Shown piece by piece: positions 1-8,210 of a stretch of 64,000 nt of DNA (position 1 is the stretch's first letter; every line of letters starts with the position of its first letter). A program made the position numbers and the translations under genes. The DNA lies in assembly GCF_900215485.1 (NCBI RefSeq), contig NZ_OCMZ01000001.1:1550001-1614000 (forward strand), given 5' to 3'. This stretch comes from Nitrosovibrio sp. Nv4 (GTDB taxonomy: Bacteria > Pseudomonadota > Gammaproteobacteria > Burkholderiales > Nitrosomonadaceae). The notes under the pieces were generated by a model. That model saw only the letters and a program-made list of their open reading frames with translations. It ran no database searches and had not been told where the DNA came from.

Positions 1-955
1 TCGCTATTGCGTTGGTGCCCACCGCGGTAAGCCCCATGCCCACGGCCCCCACCCACAACCGCCAGTGGGCGTCCGGGCTTGCCTGCATCGTCACTGCCAT
101 TGCACAAGCCGCTATAACAATAAGAAAAAGCAGAAGTAGCGACTCGTCCTTGAGTCTTGCTCCCATGGGTGTCAACACGATCCTGGATAGCATTCCCATT
201 AGGCCGAAGATAGCGATTAAGGTACCGGCCAGCGGTAGCGGCATGCCTTGCCGGATGGCAAAGGTCGGCAAGAAGGTGACGAAAGCAGAGAGGGATATGC
301 CGACGCAAAACTGGATGACCATCAACCGCAGCAACAGCGGATTCGGAAGCAAAATCCTGAAGCTCCTGCCACTTCCGCTGTGTTGCCTGGGTGTGACGAA
401 ATGCGTTGTTAGTCCAAATAGTATTGCTACAGGAACAATGATCCAGAACGCCGTATGCCAGCCATATTGAGATGCGATACCGGGAAGTATCAGACCTGCG
501 AAAAGAGCGGCGAGCTGAACGCCTGATTGCTTGAGTCCGACAACTGCTGCTTTCTTCTCCGGCGGAACCTGCTGCGCGATCAGTAAATTTGTGACCGGGT
601 TGGCGAGCGCCTGAGCGATTCCGCAGATGGCAGTTGCTGCGACTAAACCATAATAATTTTCAACCGTTGCGATCAGCGCAAAAGCCAACGCGATGGCGGA
701 GAAAAGTATCGTTAACGCATAACGCGAACCGATGCGATCTACAAAAGCCCCTGCCCAGAGCGATAAAACAGCCGCCAGGCCAAATGAGCTCATCACCAGG
801 TAACCCAGCAGTTCGGGCTTGAAATGCAGGTCACGGCCAAGCAAGGGCCCAAGCGTGCTAATGGCATAGAGAACCAGCATGGGCAAGGCCATGGCAAATA
901 CCAGAACAATCCGAAACCAGATGCTTGCAATAGTTGTCGTGGTGCTGGCCATCAT
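1..955 (-). CDS. MFS transporter, 3' end beyond window
   Basis: Translating the minus strand from the ATG at 955 (or the adjacent ATG at 952) gives an open frame of about 318 residues with no stop before position 1, so the gene is partial. It is very hydrophobic, with many predicted membrane helices. A DRIGSR motif after the second helix matches the loop 2-3 signature of the major facilitator superfamily. It starts 66 bp after the acyl-CoA dehydrogenase stop on the same strand and so probably belongs to the same operon. By analogy with siderophore loci it could export the product or an intermediate; the substrate cannot be read from sequence. Confidence 0.85.
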   Translation of the reverse strand, partial: MMASTTTTIASIWFRIVLVFAMALPMLVLYAISTLGPLLGRDLHFKPELLGYLVMSSFGLAAVLSLWAGAFVDRIGSRYALTILFSAIALAFALIATVENYYGLVAATAICGIAQALANPVTNLLIAQQVPPEKKAAVVGLKQSGVQLAALFAGLILPGIASQYGWHTAFWIIVPVAILFGLTTHFVTPRQHSGSGRSFRILLPNPLLLRLMVIQFCVGISLSAFVTFLPTFAIRQGMPLPLAGTLIAIFGLMGMLSRIVLTPMGARLKDESLLLLFLIVIAACAMAVTMQASPDAHWRLWVGAVGMGLTAVGTNAIA

Positions 956-1021
956 CTTTGTTCGTTCCCGCATCGAGACAGAACTTCACCGAACAAGTGC
1001 GGAAGATTCAGAAAGAATGGA

Positions 1022-2230
1022 TCAGGCAAAGTAATACACATCCTCGTCTTTAAAAAAATTGATGAGTCGGCGGCCCACCGAGCTGATAAGCGACTCGTCC
1101 GTGCCATCCAGAATGCGTGAGGTGCGTGCTATCCTGTAAATACCCGAAAGCGGGGTGAGATCGCTGATTCCTTCCGCTCCATACAATTGCACTGCCGAGT
1201 CCGAAGCAGTGCATAGCGCTTGTGACGCCGCTATTTTGGCGACATTGATTTCGACATCGCTTGGACGCCGGGCATCGATGCCCCTTGCAGCTACCCGTAT
1301 TAATTCCCGCGCACTTGCAATCGCTTGATATGCATTGACGACGTGCTGGCGCACCAACTGTTTCTCGGATAACCGGGCGGATTGGCCGCGCTCGGAATTG
1401 ATCCGGGCGCCCATTAGATCGAAACATCGCTGTGCCAAACCCACCCAGTTCATAGAGCGAAGCAATCGGCCAATGCCGAGCCGCTGGCCCATCAGGTCGA
1501 TGCCGCTACCAGGGGAACCGAGAAGGTTGTGCTCAGGCACTTGCACGCCATTGAAAGAAATTTCGCCCTGACCGAGAGAGCGTCCCATCATGGTGATTCG
1601 ACGTTCAATCTTGAATCCTGGTATATCGGACGGAACCAGAATCATGGACAGGGCCTTGCCAGGGATACTATCTGTCCCGGCAGTACGCGCCAGGACGGTG
1701 ACAAAGGTCGCGTGGTCCACATTGCCAACAAACCATTTTCTCCCGTTTATGGTCCAGCTTCCGTCCGACAAATGGGCGGATGTGGTTATCAAGGCAGGGA
1801 ACGAACCGCCATGTCCCGGTTCTGTCATGCCATAACTCGGAACCGCTTTCCCGGTCATCATGGGATCCAGAAAGTTTTTGCGGATTTCATCACCGCCGAA
1901 TTTGAGGAGCATATGCGCATCCAGTGCGGAGTGACTGCCAAAAATCGCAGGCGAGAACTCCGAACGCCCTTCCTGTTCAGCAACAATCAGGTAATCTTCA
2001 AGGGAAGCTATTTTTCCGCCGTGAGAAAGAGGATAAAACAAGCCCCATAGTCCGGCGGATCGCGCTTTTTCGGTTAGTTCGGATTGCAGCCGAAATGATG
2101 AATCTCCACCTCCATTCCCATCCAGCCGCAGCTCGTTTGGAATAATCATTTCATCAACAAATTTTCTCACCTCGCGGGAAAGTGAAATGGCCGGTTCCGT
2201 ATGTGCTGATTTTCTATTGATGCGCAGCAT
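1022..2230 (-). CDS. acyl-CoA dehydrogenase family protein
   Basis: A 402-residue protein of normal family length. It has the alpha-helical N-terminal domain, a middle beta domain with the YGMTEPGHGGS flavin/substrate-binding segment and the NGRKWFVGN strand, and a C-terminal helical domain with YGAEGISD and RILDGTDES near residue 375. These are hallmarks of FAD-dependent acyl-CoA dehydrogenases, which desaturate acyl thioesters at alpha-beta. The start codon overlaps the stop of the upstream acyl ligase by one base (TAATG), so the two are translationally coupled. In this operon the likely substrate is the ligase- or CoA-transferase-bound acyl intermediate rather than a fatty acid. That is inference from context. 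Confidence 0.9.
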   Translation of the reverse strand: MLRINRKSAHTEPAISLSREVRKFVDEMIIPNELRLDGNGGGDSSFRLQSELTEKARSAGLWGLFYPLSHGGKIASLEDYLIVAEQEGRSEFSPAIFGSHSALDAHMLLKFGGDEIRKNFLDPMMTGKAVPSYGMTEPGHGGSFPALITTSAHLSDGSWTINGRKWFVGNVDHATFVTVLARTAGTDSIPGKALSMILVPSDIPGFKIERRITMMGRSLGQGEISFNGVQVPEHNLLGSPGSGIDLMGQRLGIGRLLRSMNWVGLAQRCFDLMGARINSERGQSARLSEKQLVRQHVVNAYQAIASARELIRVAARGIDARRPSDVEINVAKIAASQALCTASDSAVQLYGAEGISDLTPLSGIYRIARTSRILDGTDESLISSVGRRLINFFKDEDVYYFA

Positions 2231-3894
2231 TAATGGGCCTGTTGGGCGAGAACTGGCTCAGCCATCGATTGCGTAAACTCTATCTCCGCAGTCAATCGTT
2301 TTTTATCGATCTTTCCCGCCGGGCTGAGCGGCAATTGCCGGTAATAGCGTAAGTATTCAGGGAGCTTGTTTGTCTCCAGGCCCTGTTGATGCAGATAGTC
2401 GGTGAATTGGGATAGCGAAGGACGTTCGACTCCATCCCGCAACGCCAGGCAGAGGCAAATGCGGTGACCCAGATCCGCATCGGCAACCGGTACACAGGCG
2501 GCGCTAACGACTGCGGGATGGGAAGCAGCAATACTTTCTATTTGAGCGGGGCTGATATTGACGCCACCCCGGATAATGATTTCTTTCTTTCGCCCGGACA
2601 GCACCAGATGCCCGCCATCATCTATTAGACCGAGGTCTCCTGTGTAGACCCATCCATCTTTATCACGGTATAGCGCATCGAGGTCTGGCGCATTGACATA
2701 CTGCATCGGGCTCAGCGGACCCCTGGCTATTATTTCACCGACGCAACCTCGAGGTACTTCCCGCTTCTGGTCATCCACTATCCGGATACAACAAATATCC
2801 GGATTAGGCCGGCCTGCCTTCCGGGAAATGGTTTCCGCATCATCATCAAGCGCGGTATGGCAATTAACCCCATCCGCAGAACCATATAAGCCGATAAATC
2901 CACATCCGAATGCCTCCGTGCATCGGCGAATCGAGGCTTCATCGATTTTCGCTCCGCCGCTAATGATGGCGATCAGGCTGGAAGTATCGGTTTTCGCTAA
3001 CGCCGGGTCCGCGGCGATGCGTTGAAACATAGTGGGTACGCCCAGGATGTGAGTCGGCTTCAGCTCTGCTATCGTTTGAATGGCCGCTGCAACGTCAAAG
3101 TGCCGCAGGACGATAAGCAATCCGCCAAGCCATGACAGGACACCGAATGCCGCAGTTGACCCAAAGGCTGTGCCAAGCGGCATCAGGTAAAGACCCCGGA
3201 AAGTCTTTCCATCAGGATGTATTTGTTGCAGAAAACGCCCTCTGCCACCAGCCAGTGCGTTGTGGGAATAAGCAACCCATTTTGGCTCGGACTCTGTTCC
3301 GGATGAGATCAGGAAGCGAACGGGTGAATCCGGGCAGACTTTTGGTAACTGACGTGATTCAATTGGCTCAGCTTGAAACAGGTCGTTCAGTGCGTACCAG
3401 CCTTCTTCGGCTTTTCCGTCAACAATGAGGACACGCAATGAAAGCAAAGTGGGCCGTATTGCTTCAATAAGCTCGCATAGATCGGTCTTTGCGTGCTCCC
3501 GCTCGACAATAATCACGCGAGCATCACACCGTCTCAGTAAAGACTGAATATCGAGGCGGCCGCGTCCGGGTGGAAAGGGTGCCACGATCGCGCCGAGCGC
3601 GGCAGCCGCGAGATCGATTGCGCAGCTATGCCAACCGTTGGGAAGCTGGTAAGCAACGACATCTCCGGGAACAATCCCCAATTTCCTGAGGCTGGCAGCC
3701 AGGCGATGAACCTTGTCCAATAGCCCCCTGTAAGTGATGGTCTGGTCAAGTGAGGCAACCGCGGGACTATCGGGATGTTGCCGCACATGCTCGCAAAACA
3801 ACTCGTACAGTGATTTATCCGGATAGAGCCCCTTCTGGGACCACTGTTTGCGAATCTCGGCAGGAACGATGTCTATGATTCCGGAATGATTCAT
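2230..3894 (-). CDS. AMP-dependent acyl ligase (acyl-CoA synthetase family)
   Basis: A 554-residue member of the adenylate-forming ANL superfamily. The phosphate-binding loop SSGTESEPK lies at residues 197-205, followed by YGSADG, the YTGDLG adenine-binding motif, the RKKEIIIRGG hinge and a C-terminal SPAGKIDKK segment with the catalytic lysine. All steps for carboxylate adenylation look intact. The ATG overlaps the CaiB-like stop as ATGA, and a GGAG ribosome-binding site lies 7 nt upstream. In thiocarboxylate pathways a ligase of this kind activates the carboxylate that receives sulfur from the carrier protein. It could instead form a CoA thioester, since the neighbours include CoA-type enzymes. 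Confidence 0.9.
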   Translation of the reverse strand: MNHSGIIDIVPAEIRKQWSQKGLYPDKSLYELFCEHVRQHPDSPAVASLDQTITYRGLLDKVHRLAASLRKLGIVPGDVVAYQLPNGWHSCAIDLAAAALGAIVAPFPPGRGRLDIQSLLRRCDARVIIVEREHAKTDLCELIEAIRPTLLSLRVLIVDGKAEEGWYALNDLFQAEPIESRQLPKVCPDSPVRFLISSGTESEPKWVAYSHNALAGGRGRFLQQIHPDGKTFRGLYLMPLGTAFGSTAAFGVLSWLGGLLIVLRHFDVAAAIQTIAELKPTHILGVPTMFQRIAADPALAKTDTSSLIAIISGGAKIDEASIRRCTEAFGCGFIGLYGSADGVNCHTALDDDAETISRKAGRPNPDICCIRIVDDQKREVPRGCVGEIIARGPLSPMQYVNAPDLDALYRDKDGWVYTGDLGLIDDGGHLVLSGRKKEIIIRGGVNISPAQIESIAASHPAVVSAACVPVADADLGHRICLCLALRDGVERPSLSQFTDYLHQQGLETNKLPEYLRYYRQLPLSPAGKIDKKRLTAEIEFTQSMAEPVLAQQAH

Positions 3895-5810
3895 TTAAAT
3901 CTCCACGGAGAATTAACCTGGGTATAAGGGCCAGGACTCAGGCTTGGTTGCAGGTACGCGATGGTTTGCAAGTCGGAGAGGTCTTCAATAACAACGGCCG
4001 CCGGAATTTGCGCCTGTTCAAAAATTCTGGCCCATTCATCCGCCGTTCTTGACAGGAATAAATCGCTCAAGCTATGCGGGAAACCATCTTCTTCAACCTC
4101 GATAGCGGCATCAAGCGCTTCGGAGAGCCGCAACGAGGTTTTGAAGTCAGGGCATTCGACCGCAATCTTTCCCTGCTTCGTGACATAGATAGTGTTGATG
4201 AGGCTCATTGAGGTTTCGCTTGTTGAGGTTTTTGAACCAGGGCTTGGCAGGTTGTATATGTTCCGGAAATCATCCGCGCACAAAAGGGTTGCCGAACTCA
4301 TCAGTGATGAAGTGACCTTCGCACCCACGTTATTCATGCATCGGTTGAGCAGCGCGATAGTGATCCCTTGTGCGGCAACGACGCCTCCAAGCACATCAAG
4401 TACCGTAAATAGGGACCCGCCGCGAATACCAGAGGCCTCGGCAATCTTTTTAGCAACGCCGGAATAGGCCTGCGCCATGAAATCCGTGCCCGGCATTGAA
4501 CTCGATGAGACGTTCGCCGCACTGTCGGTTGCCCAACCACCGGCGTAGACATAAACCAGGGAAGGATTTATCGCGGTCAGCGCTTCGTGGTCAAGATTTA
4601 GCAGCACGGCTTTGCCTGGCGCCCAGTTGTGCAGAAACACATCGGCATGTTCCGCCAGCTTCTTGATTTCCGCTTGTCCAGCTGACGATTTGATATCGAT
4701 TTCCCGAACCGTCTTATATCGGTTCAGCGCATCGAAGCGTGCGGAACAACCCTCGGCCATCGGAGGCATGCCTCGCAGAGGATCCCCGCCGGGGGGTTCT
4801 ATCCGGATGACCTCCGCACCCAGAAGTGAGAGCAAGTGTCCGGCGAGAGGACCCTGAATCCGCCGGCACGATTCGATAACGGTGAGTCCGCTTAACGGCA
4901 GATCACCTGTCGCACGGCTTGATCCTCTACCGTTGCGATTCGACTCGAACAAAAACTCCCACGGACCTTGCCGCCATACGTGCCTGCTGTCATCGTCCTG
5001 GGCTCTGTCATCAATGGAACGGATTGGACAAATAGCCATGCCGGTTCTGGCGCATATTTGTGAAATGCGGTGGTAAGTCAATCTTGATATTGCGCCAGGT
5101 AATTCAGCGGGCAGAGGGGATATAGCTTTGGCATATCTCAGCAAAAAAGCTTTCCATCCCTTTCCGGCCCCTGCTGAACTTACGCCGATCTCGGTCCAGA
5201 ATTTTTGCCACGGTCCGGCATCCAGTGTTTCGAGTTCAAAGATGACGCCGTCCAATGAAACAAAAGGAAGGCAAGCGGAACGTGAGATAGGTTCAGGAAA
5301 CAGGGTCTCAGGTGTTTCAGGAGATTCCGAAGCCGTTGCCCCCGCGATATACTGTCCCACGCTTAACAGGGCTGCCGATGCCATTGAAACAGTGCTGTTC
5401 GACACTGAAAGACCCCGTAGTTGACCAATCGAAGCGGCAACTCCGCCCTGAAGCGCCAGCACGGCAGTCAATGTCGAAACGTAGTTCAATCCCAAAGGCC
5501 GGGATTTACCGTCTGCCCGGCCATGCACCGACATCAACCCGCATGCCGCCTGCATTACGTTTTCTGTCACCGATGCTTGTCCCGAGATATCGTCCCATGG
5601 GGTTACCTCGCATACCACCGGTGTGGTATGGGGCGTCTTGAATTCAAAAGAAAGCGCCCCATTGCCTGAGCAATTCTCATGCGCCTCGGTTTTTATACCC
5701 AACGCCGTAGTCTGATAAAGAAGCGAGGCAGCTATGGCGGCAAAATCAGGGGCTGGGTTTTCTAAGGCGCCAGTTATTACACAGCCCGTTAATGTGCGAT
5801 TCGTACTCAT
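3891..5810 (-). CDS. tandem CaiB/BaiF-type CoA-transferase, degenerate N-half
   Basis: A protein of about 639 residues, roughly 1.5 times a single family III CoA-transferase. The C-terminal half starts at LSGLTVIESCRRIQGPLAG and contains the family core, including GAEVIRIEPPGGDPLRG and PGTDFMAQAYSG with the aspartate expected to form the acyl-enzyme. The N-terminal part keeps only a loose version of the fold around GRADGKSRPLGLNYVS and looks catalytically degenerate. I prefer the ATG at 5810, preceded by AAGGTAAG, to the upstream GTG at 5843. The gene is coupled to the downstream ligase by an ATGA overlap. The likely role is moving CoA between the pathway acid and a donor. Confidence 0.82.
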   Translation of the reverse strand: MSTNRTLTGCVITGALENPAPDFAAIAASLLYQTTALGIKTEAHENCSGNGALSFEFKTPHTTPVVCEVTPWDDISGQASVTENVMQAACGLMSVHGRADGKSRPLGLNYVSTLTAVLALQGGVAASIGQLRGLSVSNSTVSMASAALLSVGQYIAGATASESPETPETLFPEPISRSACLPFVSLDGVIFELETLDAGPWQKFWTEIGVSSAGAGKGWKAFLLRYAKAISPLPAELPGAISRLTYHRISQICARTGMAICPIRSIDDRAQDDDSRHVWRQGPWEFLFESNRNGRGSSRATGDLPLSGLTVIESCRRIQGPLAGHLLSLLGAEVIRIEPPGGDPLRGMPPMAEGCSARFDALNRYKTVREIDIKSSAGQAEIKKLAEHADVFLHNWAPGKAVLLNLDHEALTAINPSLVYVYAGGWATDSAANVSSSSMPGTDFMAQAYSGVAKKIAEASGIRGGSLFTVLDVLGGVVAAQGITIALLNRCMNNVGAKVTSSLMSSATLLCADDFRNIYNLPSPGSKTSTSETSMSLINTIYVTKQGKIAVECPDFKTSLRLSEALDAAIEVEEDGFPHSLSDLFLSRTADEWARIFEQAQIPAAVVIEDLSDLQTIAYLQPSLSPGPYTQVNSPWRFK

Positions 5811-5861
5811 ATTTCTTACCTTACCTATATAGGGCAGGGCCACGTTTGGCGCTCGTTTGGC

Positions 5862-6134
5862 TTATCCTCCGGCGACGGCAGGCAGAATGGTTAACGAGTC
5901 GCCATCATTCAGTCTTGTTGAAAGACCATTACTGAAACGGATATCGTCATCGTTCACGTATATATTGATGAAGCGGCGCGCCTCTCCGCCAGTTATCAGT
6001 TTCTCCTTGATGCCGGGATATTGCTGCTCCATCTGTTCGATAGCTTCAAGCACATTGAAGCCGTCAATTTCGATCCGTTTTTGATTGTTGGTGAGCGGTC
6101 TCAATATGGTTGGGATACTTACGGTAATTGGCAT
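5862..6134 (-). CDS. MoaD/ThiS-like sulfur-carrier protein
   Basis: A 90-residue beta-grasp protein, starting at the ATG at 6134 after an AAGGGGAC ribosome-binding site; an upstream in-frame start at 6173 lacks one. It ends exactly in AVAGG. The C-terminal di-glycine is where E1-like enzymes form an acyl-adenylate and then a thiocarboxylate. The sequence FINIYVNDDDIRF...LNDGDSLTILPAVAGG is typical of the MoaD family. Its neighbours are a MoeZ-like activating enzyme and a JAMM peptidase, and no molybdopterin genes are nearby. A dedicated sulfur donor for a biosynthetic pathway is therefore more likely than molybdenum cofactor synthesis. Confidence 0.9.
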   Translation of the reverse strand: MPITVSIPTILRPLTNNQKRIEIDGFNVLEAIEQMEQQYPGIKEKLITGGEARRFINIYVNDDDIRFSNGLSTRLNDGDSLTILPAVAGG

Positions 6135-6265
6135 ATTTGTCCCCTTGGGATTGGTGGTTATGAAGAAATACAATTGCGAAAAATCAAGAGTTCTTGAGGT
6201 GAAGAGGCGAAGGCCGAACGTTTTCGACTTTATTTAAAGAAAGCCATTGCGAAGCAAGACGCCCC

Positions 6266-6709
6266 TCAAGCCACCATGGATAATTCCCATTCCGATTTAT
6301 ATGAATTCCGCACCCTTACCCGCTCTTCGGTCACCATCCCATCCCAAATGCGAAAACTGCGAATCTCTTTCCCGTACCTGGAGTCTGCCGGAATAATGAC
6401 GTAGTGGCATCGAGGCTCGCGTGCATACTTGACATCGGTTCCGCTAGGATAGGCTGGTGTATTGGTATGCGAGTGGTAGATAACGATTGGTTCTTCGCTA
6501 CGCGCCTCCATTTCTCTCCAGACCCGCAGCTGCTCTTTGGGGTCAAACTGAAAGAATGTTTCCGATTGCGCGGCATTGCGCATCGGGATCAGGCGCAACG
6601 GAAGATTGGACCCGTGGGGGCCGGCAATGACGCCACAGGTTTCGACAGGGTGATCTTTACGCGCTTGGGCAAACATTGCTTCAACTAATTTAGCGTGTAT
6701 GGTCAGCAT
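6266..6709 (-). CDS. JAMM/MPN+ metallopeptidase (Mov34 family)
   Basis: A 147-residue protein with a complete zinc JAMM motif: Glu23, then His79-Ser-His81, seven residues, Ser89, two residues, Asp92. Proteins of this size with this motif include Mec+ of Mycobacterium and QbsD of the thioquinolobactin pathway, which process or recycle small beta-grasp sulfur carriers. A strong AGGAGG site precedes the ATG. It lies between the MoeZ-like and MoaD-like genes on the same strand. Because the partner carrier already ends in Gly-Gly, a role in releasing carrier-product adducts is as plausible as maturation. Confidence 0.9.
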   Translation of the reverse strand: MLTIHAKLVEAMFAQARKDHPVETCGVIAGPHGSNLPLRLIPMRNAAQSETFFQFDPKEQLRVWREMEARSEEPIVIYHSHTNTPAYPSGTDVKYAREPRCHYVIIPADSRYGKEIRSFRIWDGMVTEERVRVRNSYKSEWELSMVA

Positions 6710-6913
6710 AATTTTTCAACCTCCTGAATGTTGGTCATGTATCGAACTGAACTGAAGAAAAATATTTCCCAGGCTGCCGGGGAAAGGTAGTTTTTTAAAA
6801 ACATCGTTGGGTTTATTACTATCTGGTCAGCGAGTCGCAAAAAACTGAACTGTGGCTGAAACGTGAACAGTCAGGGTGAGAAAGCACTGTCATTCGCCGC
6901 CTTGAGATGCGGC

Positions 6914-8083
6914 TCAATAAATGGGAAGTGAGCGATCCACATCTCTTATCCACGCGAGAATTCCCCCATCCAGGCTTTTGACGTTCGTGAAGCCCCGCTT
7001 TTGCATTTCAATGAGAGCATCCCTGGAGCGCACGCCCATTTTGCAATGAAGCACGATGAGGTCTTCCTTGTTGAGTTGAGATAAGACCTCACTGGACATC
7101 ATTTTATTTTTGGGAATATGATTCGCACCTTCTATGCGAACGAGGTTCCATTCTTCGATTCCACGGATATCGATGAGCCGCAAATCCATACCGTTGTCTC
7201 GCATATTTTTCAGTTCCTTTGCACTGATCGTGGGAACATTTGTTTTACCGTCAGCCGGCTGCTTTAGTCCGCACAGTTCCTGGTAATCGGCCAGTCCGGT
7301 TATGGCAGTTCTTGTTGGTGCGCGTCGCAACGGAATAAACCTGAACGTCATATCCAGGGCATCGTAGACAGCAAGCCTGCCAAGTAAGGTTTCACCTAAG
7401 CCAGTGATCAACTTGACAGCCTCGGTCGCCATGATCGCGCCGATCGAGGCGCAGAGGATGCCTAATACCCCGCCCTCCGCGCATGACGGCGCCATTTCCG
7501 CGGGCGGTGGTTCAGGATATAGATCGCGGTAGTTCAGGCCGCGTCCGTTCGGCGCATCTTCCCAAAACACAGAGGCCTGCCCTTCGAACCGAAAAATGGA
7601 CCCCCAGACATATGGTTTTCCAGAGAGCACGCAGGCATCATTGACCAGATATCGCGTGGCGAAATTATCCGTACCGTCTATCACCAGGTCGTAACCCGAA
7701 ATTATCTGAATAGCATTGGTTGCTTCAAGACGTTCATTATGAAGTTGAACGTGAACATAGGGATTCAACTCATTGACCGAGTCCTTCGCGCTTCTGGACT
7801 TGAATCTGCCAACATCCGACTGTCCATGGATAATTTGTCTTTGCAGATTGGATTCATCGACGATATCGAAGTCAATGATTCCCAATGTCCCAACCCCGGC
7901 TGCCGCGAGATAGAGAAGGACCGGGGATCCCAGGCCCCCAGCGCCTATCACCAAGACTTTACTGTTCTTGAGGCGCTTTTGTCCTTCCATGCCAACGTCG
8001 GGAATCAGCAGATGGCGGCTGTACCGCGAGATTTCTTCCGGGGTTAATGCTTCTGAAGGTGCTACTAGCGGTAATAGTTGCAT
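6914..8083 (-). CDS. MoeZ-like adenylyltransferase/sulfurtransferase (ThiF + rhodanese)
   Basis: A 389-residue protein. The start is the ATG at 8083, five bases after a perfect GGAGG, rather than the ATG at 8095. The N-terminal E1-like domain carries the nucleotide loop GAGGLGS (about residues 47-53), RQIIHG and SCAEGGVLG with Cys201. The C-terminal rhodanese domain has the active-site loop HCKMGVRS with Cys347. As in mycobacterial MoeZ, the zinc-binding CxxC pairs of E. coli MoeB are absent. The enzyme should adenylate the carrier's terminal glycine and then transfer sulfur to give a thiocarboxylate. It is the sulfur-entry point of the cluster. Confidence 0.93.
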   Translation of the reverse strand: MQLLPLVAPSEALTPEEISRYSRHLLIPDVGMEGQKRLKNSKVLVIGAGGLGSPVLLYLAAAGVGTLGIIDFDIVDESNLQRQIIHGQSDVGRFKSRSAKDSVNELNPYVHVQLHNERLEATNAIQIISGYDLVIDGTDNFATRYLVNDACVLSGKPYVWGSIFRFEGQASVFWEDAPNGRGLNYRDLYPEPPPAEMAPSCAEGGVLGILCASIGAIMATEAVKLITGLGETLLGRLAVYDALDMTFRFIPLRRAPTRTAITGLADYQELCGLKQPADGKTNVPTISAKELKNMRDNGMDLRLIDIRGIEEWNLVRIEGANHIPKNKMMSSEVLSQLNKEDLIVLHCKMGVRSRDALIEMQKRGFTNVKSLDGGILAWIRDVDRSLPIY

Positions 8084-8210
8084 CAAAACCTCCATGTTTA
8101 AATCATAGAATTCAACATTTAGATCCAGGCGTTTCAGCTTGAATGTTCGGTTCGAAGATGAATCCGGGAAATGAAACAGACGATGCTCCGGTTTACAAGA
8201 TTTTGCTCAA

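Noticed and set aside
5862-8083. Molybdopterin synthase locus (moaD-moeB)
   Set aside because: No moaE, moaA, moaC or mog genes are present, and the JAMM, ligase, CoA-transferase and receptor neighbours point elsewhere.
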